Positions 34,181-39,211 of a stretch of 39,211 bases of DNA are shown in pieces. The stretch's first letter is position 1. Each line of letters starts with the position of its first letter. The DNA is from Beijerinckiaceae bacterium (lineage in GTDB: Bacteria; Pseudomonadota; Alphaproteobacteria; Rhizobiales; Beijerinckiaceae), in assembly GCA_025458025.1 (NCBI GenBank), contig JALOTF010000016.1, forward strand, positions 1-39,211. Direction: 5' to 3'. The notes below the pieces were generated by a model that had not been told where the DNA came from, did not search any database, and saw nothing but the letters and a program-made list of their open reading frames with translations. The position numbers were made by a program, and so were the translations under genes.

Positions 34181-34908
34181 GCGCGCGTCACCCTCGGCAC
34201 GAACAGGTAACCCGCGCCGCGAATGGTGCGGATCATCGCGGGGCTCTGTTCATCGGGTTCGATCTTCTTGCGCAGACGGCTCACCTGCACGTCGATCGCG
34301 CGGTCGAACACCGCCTCGGGCTGGCTGCGCCCCGCTTCCAGCAGGTGGTCGCGCGTGAGCACCCGATTGGGCGCTTCAAGGAACGCCAAGAGCAGATCGA
34401 ATTCGCCGGGAGAGAGATCGACCATCACGCCGGCGGGATCCACGAGTTCGCGCCGTTCCAGCGAAAGCGTCCAGCCCTCGAAGCGATAGGCGCGCAAGGG
34501 CGTGGCCGTGCTGCCCATGGCCATCGCCCCGCCCGTGCGGCGCAGAACGGCGCGGATGCGCGCCAGCAATTCGCGCGGGTTGAAAGGCTTCGTGACGTAA
34601 TCATCCGCGCCGATCTCGAGCCCGACAATGCGGTCGGTCTCCTCGGCGCGGGCGGTGAGCATGATGACCGGCATGTTGGAGCGCTGGCGCAGCAGGCGGC
34701 AAAGTTCGAGGCCATCCTGCCCCGGCAGCATGAGATCGAGGATCGCGAGATCAGGCTGGCCCTGTTCCAGCCGGCGCTGCATCTCGATGCCGTCGCGTGC
34801 GGTAGCGACAGCAAAGCCATGGCTTTCCAGAAACGAGGCCAGAAGGGTGCGCAGATCGTGGTCGTCATCGACGACAAGGATCGAGGCGACGCTTCCGCTC
34901 TGTTTCAT
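34177..34908 (-). CDS. OmpR-family response regulator
   Basis: The 243-residue regulator starts at ATG 34908 (GGGAAG upstream); ATG 34983 would add 25 residues unlike the family. The receiver domain has the acidic triad VVDDD (about 12-16), phosphorylation site D58 (LAILDLMLPG), T85 (LTARA) and K107 (VTKPF). The C-terminal winged helix of OmpR/PhoB type ends with the DNA-contacting pattern VFDRAIDVQVSRLRKKIE and RGAGYLF. It overlaps the kinase gene and leads the minus-strand series that continues into the RND efflux operon, which is its likely target. Confidence 0.96.
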   Translation of the reverse strand: MKQSGSVASILVVDDDHDLRTLLASFLESHGFAVATARDGIEMQRRLEQGQPDLAILDLMLPGQDGLELCRLLRQRSNMPVIMLTARAEETDRIVGLEIGADDYVTKPFNPRELLARIRAVLRRTGGAMAMGSTATPLRAYRFEGWTLSLERRELVDPAGVMVDLSPGEFDLLLAFLEAPNRVLTRDHLLEAGRSQPEAVFDRAIDVQVSRLRKKIEPDEQSPAMIRTIRGAGYLFVPRVTRA

Positions 34909-35013
34909 GCCTGTGCGCTTCCCGAGAGGCCCCGACCCGATGCCGGTGGCCCCTTCTTGGCAGAGCGCGGGGGGCGGCGGCAAGAGGTGGCGGTAATTGC
35001 CGCCGGGCCTTGC

Positions 35014-36330
35014 TCAGGCGTTGGCAGCACGCTGTGCCGGATTGGCATTGCGCTGCGGACGGCGATTGCGATGCGGCCGATGGCGACCGCCATTCGGGCG
35101 CTGCGCGTCACCACGCATTTCGCCCCGCGGGGCCTGCGCCTGATGCGAACGCGGCTTGCCATTGGCCGGCACCTCGCGGATCTGCGCCGCTTCAGGCGTG
35201 AAGCCTTCCGGAAGAGCGAGAACCGGAATCGGCTGGCGCGTCAGCTTCTCGATATCGCGCAGCAGCGGACGCTCATCGCCCGCGCAGAACGCAATCGCGA
35301 TGCCCGCAGCACCGGCACGCGCGGTGCGGCCAATGCGATGCACATAGGATTCCGGCACATGCGGCAGATCGAAGTTGATGACATGTGTCACGCCTTCGAC
35401 ATCGATGCCGCGCGCGGCGATATCGGTGGCCACGAGAACGCGACACTTGCCGGTGCGGAATTCACCGAGTGCGCGCTCACGCTGGGCCTGGCTCTTGTTG
35501 CCATGGATCGCTACACTCTCGATGCCGTCCCGCGCGAGATGCTTCACGATGCGGTCCGCGCCATGCTTGGTGCGGGTGAAGACCAGTGTGCGACCGTTTT
35601 CACCGTCACTGATGAGGCGCGAAAGCAAGGACGGTTTAGCGCCCTGCGAGATATGCATCACGCCCTGCGTCACACGCTCGGCGGTGGTGGCGACCGGGGT
35701 CACCGCCACCTTCACCGGATCGGTGAGGAAGCTGTTGGCGAGGCCGGCGATCGTCTCCGGCATGGTGGCCGAGAAGAACAGGCTCTGGCGCTGCTTCGGC
35801 AGCATCGCCTGAATGCGACGCAGCGGCACGATGAAGCCGAGATCGAGCATCTGGTCAGCTTCGTCGAGCACGAGGATCTCGATCTCCGAAAGGCGCAGTG
35901 CCTTCTGGTTCACGAGATCGAGCAGGCGGCCAGGCGTGGCCACGAGAATATCCGCGCCCGTCGCGAGGCGCTTCGTCTGCTTGCCGATCGGCACGCCGCC
36001 GAACACGACATCAATCGAGAGATGCATGAACTGGCCATAGGCGCGGAAGCTCGCGGCGATCTGGCTCGCGAGTTCGCGCGTCGGCGAGAGGATCAGCGCG
36101 CGGCAGCTTTTCGGCTTGCGGGTGGTGCCGCTCTTGCCGAGCCGCTGGAGAATGGGCAGCGCGAAGGCGCAGGTCTTGCCCGTGCCGGTCTGCGCGATGC
36201 CGAGGAGATCCTTCCCTGCGAGGGCATGCGGAATCGCCTGCAGCTGGATGGGGGTGGGCGTGGTGTAGCCCTCGGTCTCGAGCGCACGGTTCAACGGCGC
36301 GAGAAGGGCGAAATCTTTGAAGGTAGCCAA
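35014..36330 (-). CDS. rhlE: DEAD-box RNA helicase, RhlE-like
   Basis: I start at TTG 36330 (438 residues, MATFKDFALL), where family likeness begins; an ATG at 36468 would add 46 arginine- and serine-rich residues. Motifs in order: Q motif TPTPIQLQAIP, I AQTGTGKT (46-53), Ia PTRELA, Ib TPGRLLD, II VLDEADQMLD, III SAT, V DIAARGID, VI HRIGRTARAG. The C-terminus is a basic, Arg/Pro/Asn-rich tail for RNA contact. Such helicases unwind structured RNA, ribosome precursors and mRNA, often in the cold. It follows csp and rpsU on the same strand, with a long leader holding hairpins. RhlE versus other DEAD types is judged by overall likeness. Confidence 0.93.
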   Translation of the reverse strand: MATFKDFALLAPLNRALETEGYTTPTPIQLQAIPHALAGKDLLGIAQTGTGKTCAFALPILQRLGKSGTTRKPKSCRALILSPTRELASQIAASFRAYGQFMHLSIDVVFGGVPIGKQTKRLATGADILVATPGRLLDLVNQKALRLSEIEILVLDEADQMLDLGFIVPLRRIQAMLPKQRQSLFFSATMPETIAGLANSFLTDPVKVAVTPVATTAERVTQGVMHISQGAKPSLLSRLISDGENGRTLVFTRTKHGADRIVKHLARDGIESVAIHGNKSQAQRERALGEFRTGKCRVLVATDIAARGIDVEGVTHVINFDLPHVPESYVHRIGRTARAGAAGIAIAFCAGDERPLLRDIEKLTRQPIPVLALPEGFTPEAAQIREVPANGKPRSHQAQAPRGEMRGDAQRPNGGRHRPHRNRRPQRNANPAQRAANA

Positions 36331-36350
36331 GGGAATAACTTTCAGGGTCA

Positions 36351-36393
36351 GCGGCAGGCAAGCCGCAAGAGCCCGAATGCGACGCTCGCATTC
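36351..36393 (-). promoter_or_regulatory. Tandem hairpins in the helicase mRNA leader
   Basis: GAATGCGA (36375-36382), 3-base loop, TCGCATTC (36386-36393) is a perfect 8-bp stem. GCGGC (36351-36355) and GCCGC (36362-36366) form a second stem with 6-base loop, about 20 bases before TTG 36330. A stretch of six T precedes the first stem on the minus strand. Confidence 0.4.
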
Positions 36394-36539
36394 AGGCGAA
36401 AAAAGCGACCCGCGTGAGGGGGAGCCCGGAAGGGAACGTTTGAAGGGGGAAGCCCGGCGCCGGTTCACCAGTGGAAACTGGCGGGCGCTGTCACGCTGCT
36501 TCGCACAAGCGCGGTTGCCGCGCTGACGTTCTGGAAAAA

Positions 36540-36568
36540 AGCCTGCGCTTGTTGCAGTGCAATGTCAA
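36540..36568 (-). promoter_or_regulatory. Possible promoter of the helicase gene
   Basis: CTTGACA (TTGACA at 36563-36568, minus strand) is a perfect -35. At 17-18 bases the -10 would be CAGGCT or AGGCTT, a poor match. Transcription from here would give a leader of about 200 bases. The remainder of the 290-bp gap 36331-36620 shows only the hairpins listed separately. Confidence 0.3.
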
Positions 36569-36590
36569 GCGAAACAGGCGGAGAAGGGAC

Positions 36591-36605
36591 CGGGCGCAAG
36601 GCCCG
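36591..36605 (-). terminator. Weak terminator candidate after rpsU
   Basis: CGGGC (36591-36595), 5-base loop and GCCCG (36601-36605) form a short stem 15 bases after the rpsU stop, followed on the minus strand by GTCCCTTCTCC, only partly T-rich. Confidence 0.3.
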
Positions 36606-36620
36606 ATCCGGATCTTGAAT

Positions 36621-36902
36621 TCAGCGCATGCTCGGGGCGACAGGGGCCGCCGGGCGGCCACGACCGCCCACGGCACGGGGCTTCGCCTTCGGCATGGGCA
36701 GAAGACCATCGCGCTGCATCTGCTTACGCTGGGCCTTGCGCGCGCGGCGAACGGCTTCGCCCTTCTCGCGGTTCTTCTTCTCGGAAGGCTTCTCATAAGC
36801 CTTGCGCTGCTTCATCTCGCGAAAGACGCCTTCGCGCTGCATCTTCTTCTTGAGCACGCGGAGCGCCTGCTCGACGTTATTGTCACGAACCAGGACCTGC
36901 AA
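36621..36902 (-). CDS. rpsU: Ribosomal protein bS21
   Basis: The 93-residue basic protein of the small ribosomal subunit helps the 30S subunit start translation. The conserved part is [20 protein letters not shown], then [18 protein letters not shown] and the Arg/Lys-rich helix [16 protein letters not shown]. It is about 20 residues longer than the E. coli protein (71), with a Pro/Ala/Arg tail. The start is TTG 36902, supported by GGAGGG 6 bases upstream. The gene lies 93 bases after the cold-shock gene; a terminator-like hairpin ends about 30 bases before its start, leaving no space for its own promoter after the hairpin. Confidence 0.95.
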   Translation of the reverse strand: MQVLVRDNNVEQALRVLKKKMQREGVFREMKQRKAYEKPSEKKNREKGEAVRRARKAQRKQMQRDGLLPMPKAKPRAVGGRGRPAAPVAPSMR

Positions 36903-36932
36903 CGGTCACCCTCCGAACGAGAAAACGGGAAA

Positions 36933-36961
36933 CGGCGCGGCCTGATTGCCAGCCTGCGCCG
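36933..36961 (-). terminator. Terminator-like hairpin (possible attenuator) between csp and rpsU
   Basis: On the minus strand CGGCGC-A-GGC pairs with GCC-GCGCCG: nine base pairs with one bulged A and a 10-base loop, followed by TTTCCCGTTTTCTC. The ribosome site of rpsU starts only about 6 bases after this T-rich run. Confidence 0.55.
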
Positions 36962-36966
36962 CCATT

Positions 36967-36986
36967 CGGCCTCCCGGAGGAGGCCG
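36967..36986 (-). promoter_or_regulatory. Stable UNCG-loop hairpin at the 3' end of the csp message
   Basis: CGGCCTCC, loop TCCG, GGAGGCCG (minus strand) is a perfect 8-bp stem closed by C-UCCG-G, a member of the extra-stable UNCG tetraloop class. It begins 9 bases after the csp stop and has no T-run behind it, so it probably protects or marks the mRNA end rather than terminating. Confidence 0.5.
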
Positions 36987-36995
36987 GTGCGAGAA

Positions 36996-37208
36996 TCAAT
37001 CCGCGAGCTGGAGGCGATCCGCCGCAGACTTGCCGGTCCGGCGATCCGCAACGATGTCGAAAATCACCTTCTGGCCTTCGTTCAGGCCGTTGAGGCCGGC
37101 GCGCTCAACCGCGCTGATGTGAACGAAAACATCCGTCCCGCCATTGCTCGGCTGAATGAAGCCGAAGCCCTTTTGGGCGTTGAACCACTTCACGGTTCCG
37201 TTGTGCAT
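36996..37208 (-). CDS. CspA-family cold-shock protein
   Basis: The 70-residue protein is a single cold-shock domain binding single-stranded RNA and DNA. RNP1 is KGFGFI (13-18) and RNP2 is VFVHIS (27-32); GTVKWFNAQ is the usual start and the size is typical. ATG 37208 is chosen by family fit. Members act as RNA chaperones and, in E. coli, as antiterminators that melt hairpins. The 244-base region upstream would hold its promoter and leader. It heads the group csp-rpsU-helicase, all concerned with RNA and translation. Confidence 0.96.
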   Translation of the reverse strand: MHNGTVKWFNAQKGFGFIQPSNGGTDVFVHISAVERAGLNGLNEGQKVIFDIVADRRTGKSAADRLQLAD

Positions 37209-37361
37209 GAGAGTAACCTTTGAAAACGAGAAAAGTAACACACCGAACGACGCAAAAGCGCGCCGGAAGGCCTGTTGTCGATCGATGAGAAGGTGGAGGT
37301 CGTCGGCCAAGGCGAAACCGGAAGTTCCGCAGGGCAAATTCATTCGGCCAAAACTCGATTG

Positions 37362-37398
37362 CAAGTTGTTAGCACAGCCACGCCGAGATCACAACTTG
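37362..37398. repeat. 8-bp inverted repeat between edd and csp
   Basis: CAAGTTGT (37362-37369) and ACAACTTG (37391-37398), 21 bases apart. It lies about 55 bases after the edd stop and 154 before the csp ATG, in the 244-bp gap 37209-37452. It could be a hairpin ending edd transcripts (minus strand then reads CAATCGAGTTTT) or an operator of csp. Confidence 0.35.
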
Positions 37399-37452
37399 AG
37401 AAAAGGGACATCAGCCGGAGCGCCGAAACGCGCGCGACGGGATATCGCGCGA

Positions 37453-39211
37453 TCACCCCGCAGCCGAGCCCCAGAACAAGGCCGCACCATCATCCGCGCG
37501 CCCGACATGCGCGCGGAAACCAGCGAAAAGCTCGCGGCCCAACCCTTCCTCGGCAGAGGGCTGGTTGGAAACAGCGGGCATTCGCCGGGCGAATTCGGCC
37601 GGATCCACCGCGACATCGAGACGGCCGGCGATGGAATCGATAGTGATCACGTCGCCATCGCGCAGGCGGGCAATCGCACCGCCCTCCTTGGCCTCGGGCG
37701 TGACATGCAGCGCGCTCAGCACCTTGCCAGAGGCACCGGAGAGACGGCCATCGGTAAGAAGCGCCACGCGCAGGCCGCGATTCTGCAACACGCCAAGCAG
37801 GGGCATGAGCGCGTGCAATTCCGGCATACCATTCGCCTTTGGCCCCTGATTGCGCACGACAATCACGGCATCGCCGGTGATGGCATTCGCCTTGAAATCC
37901 GCCTGAAAGGCTTCGGGGGTTTCATACACGCGCGCCGGCGCGGTGATCGATTGCTTGTCTGCTGCGACCGCCGAGGTCTTCACGATCGCGCGACCCAAAG
38001 GCCCGGTGACGAGCGCGAGGCCGCCCGTGGGCTGGAACGGGTCGGCCACGCCCCGCAGGATCGACGGCGCGGGCGAAACCGCGGGCGGCTCGCGCCAGAC
38101 GATGCGTCCGGCTTCCAGCACCGGCTCCTTCGCGTAAGCCGAGAGCCCCTGCCCCGCGAGGGTCGGCACATCCTCGAAAAGCAGCCCTGCCGACAGCAAT
38201 TCGCGTGTCACGAAAGCCAATCCGCCTGCCGCCTGGAACTGGTTCACATCCGCCGAGCCGTTCGGGTAGATGCGCGCGAGAAGCGGCACGGCCTGTGCCA
38301 GATCCGCGAAATCCTCCCAGGAGATGCGGTAGCCCGCCGCGCGCGCCATCGCGACGAGATGAATCAGGTGATTGGTCGAGCCGCCCGTCGCATGCAGGCC
38401 CGCCATCGCGTTGATGAAGGCGCGGGCATCGAGCATCTCGCCCATGCCGACCCCCTCGGCCGCGCGGGCCAGAACAAGGCGCACGGCTTCGCGCGTCATG
38501 GCATCGCGCAGCGGCGTTCCGGGCGGAATGAAGGCCGTGCCGGGCACATGCAGGCCCATCAGTTCCATCATCATCTGGTTGGAATTCGCTGTGCCGTAAA
38601 AGGTGCAGGTGCCCGGCGCGTGGTAGCTTTTCATCTCGGCCTCGAGCAGCGCGTCGCGGCCGAGTTCGCCGCTGGCATAGGCCTGGCGCACGCGCGTCTT
38701 CTCGTCGTTCGAGAGGCCCGAGGGCATCGGCCCGGCGGGCACGAAAGCCACCGGCAGATGCCCGAAGCTCAGCGCGCCCATCACCAATCCCGGAACGATC
38801 TTGTCGCAGACGCCGAGCATCAGCGCGCCATCGAACACGTTATGCGACAGCGAGACCGCCGTCGCCATGGCGATGACATCGCGCGAGAACAGCGACAACT
38901 CCATGCCTGGCTGCCCTTGCGTCACGCCATCGCACATCGCCGGCACGCCGCCAGCGACCTGCGCCGTGGCACCCAGTTCATTCGCCGCCGCCTTGAGTAT
39001 CGCGGGATAGGTCTCGAAAGGCTGATGCGCCGAGAGCATGTCATTATACGACGTGACAATGCCGAGATTGGGCGCGGAACCGCTCGCGACCTTCAGCTTT
39101 TCGTTCGACGAACAGGCCGCCGCCGCATGGGCGAGGTTTCCGCAGGAGAGCTTCCGCCGGGGCGGCATGTCCCGCCGCATCATGGCGAGGCGCGCGAGAT
39201 AGGCCGCGCGG
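37453..39211 (-). CDS. edd: Phosphogluconate dehydratase (Entner-Doudoroff pathway), N-terminus cut by window end
   Basis: The frame stays open to the right edge (RAAYLARLA before the first in-window ATG at 39183), so the first codons lie outside; about 585 codons are present. The enzyme removes water from 6-phosphogluconate to give KDPG. The three Cys positions that hold the iron-sulfur cluster in the IlvD/Edd family are visible: [23 protein letters not shown] and GVCDKIVPG. Other landmarks are [31 protein letters not shown] and [28 protein letters not shown] and the [12 protein letters not shown] start mark Edd rather than the dihydroxyacid dehydratase IlvD. It points to sugar use through the Entner-Doudoroff route. 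Confidence 0.95.
   Translation of the reverse strand, partial: RAAYLARLAMMRRDMPPRRKLSCGNLAHAAAACSSNEKLKVASGSAPNLGIVTSYNDMLSAHQPFETYPAILKAAANELGATAQVAGGVPAMCDGVTQGQPGMELSLFSRDVIAMATAVSLSHNVFDGALMLGVCDKIVPGLVMGALSFGHLPVAFVPAGPMPSGLSNDEKTRVRQAYASGELGRDALLEAEMKSYHAPGTCTFYGTANSNQMMMELMGLHVPGTAFIPPGTPLRDAMTREAVRLVLARAAEGVGMGEMLDARAFINAMAGLHATGGSTNHLIHLVAMARAAGYRISWEDFADLAQAVPLLARIYPNGSADVNQFQAAGGLAFVTRELLSAGLLFEDVPTLAGQGLSAYAKEPVLEAGRIVWREPPAVSPAPSILRGVADPFQPTGGLALVTGPLGRAIVKTSAVAADKQSITAPARVYETPEAFQADFKANAITGDAVIVVRNQGPKANGMPELHALMPLLGVLQNRGLRVALLTDGRLSGASGKVLSALHVTPEAKEGGAIARLRDGDVITIDSIAGRLDVAVDPAEFARRMPAVSNQPSAEEGLGRELFAGFRAHVGRADDGAALFWGSAAG

Noticed and set aside
34345-36417. Long plus-strand open frame opposite the response regulator and helicase
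   Set aside because: It spans two genuine genes and their gap on the other strand and has no recognisable domain.
1-39211. CRISPR arrays, insertion sequences, integrase, tRNA or rRNA genes
   Set aside because: I looked for direct repeats with regular spacing, transposase-like frames and cloverleaf sequences and saw none.

Overview
The window is dense, GC-rich bacterial DNA that fits an alphaproteobacterium, probably Hyphomicrobiales. This placement is inferred from gene families and style (tripartite tricarboxylate transporter, Entner-Doudoroff dehydratase, DUF4112 protein, csp-rpsU-DEAD helicase group, frequent GTG/TTG starts), not from a marker gene. I see 33 protein genes, two of them cut by the window edges. 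I see no tRNA, rRNA, CRISPR array, insertion sequence or integrase.

Region 1 (1-10133) is the most unusual. It holds the 3' end of a large secreted adhesin (cadherin-like repeats, RTX repeats), a convergent HlyD-type adaptor, and a plus-strand series: a type I secretion ABC transporter with a C39-like N-terminus, a MotB/OmpA-like protein with an Asp in its single membrane helix, a MotA/ExbB-like channel protein with a very long cytoplasmic tail, a degenerate PilZ-like protein, and a membrane GGDEF-EAL protein whose start site lies in a 12-bp inverted repeat. The layout resembles the Salmonella SPI-4 giant-adhesin system (SiiA/SiiB proton channel plus SiiCDF secretion machine), with what looks like a built-in cyclic-di-GMP control layer. 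I take this as the candidate new system.

Region 2 (10324-16154, minus strand) is a catabolic cluster: tctCBA uptake system, an IclR regulator, an AroE-like dehydrogenase with an altered substrate pocket, and an FAH-family hydrolase. Promoters with matching IclR-type palindromes sit before tctC and before the regulator.

Region 3 (16304-24803) holds a TerC/Alx-family membrane protein with a terminator, a DUF4112 protein, a GlxA-type AraC regulator divergent from a polar amino-acid-type ABC importer (binding protein, ATPase, two permeases), a compact PuuD-like amidase and an exported serine-hydrolase-like protein.

Region 4 (24828-34908, minus strand) holds an AfuA/FbpA-like binding protein with a fused double permease but no ATPase, then a response regulator-kinase pair feeding a heavy-metal-type RND efflux operon (adaptor, pump, small periplasmic protein). 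No outer-membrane factor is present for either this pump or the type I secretion system.

Region 5 (35014-39211, minus strand) is a cold/RNA group: a CspA-family protein, ribosomal protein bS21 and a RhlE-like helicase. A terminator-like hairpin lies between csp and rpsU with no room for a separate rpsU promoter after it. The window ends inside edd (6-phosphogluconate dehydratase).
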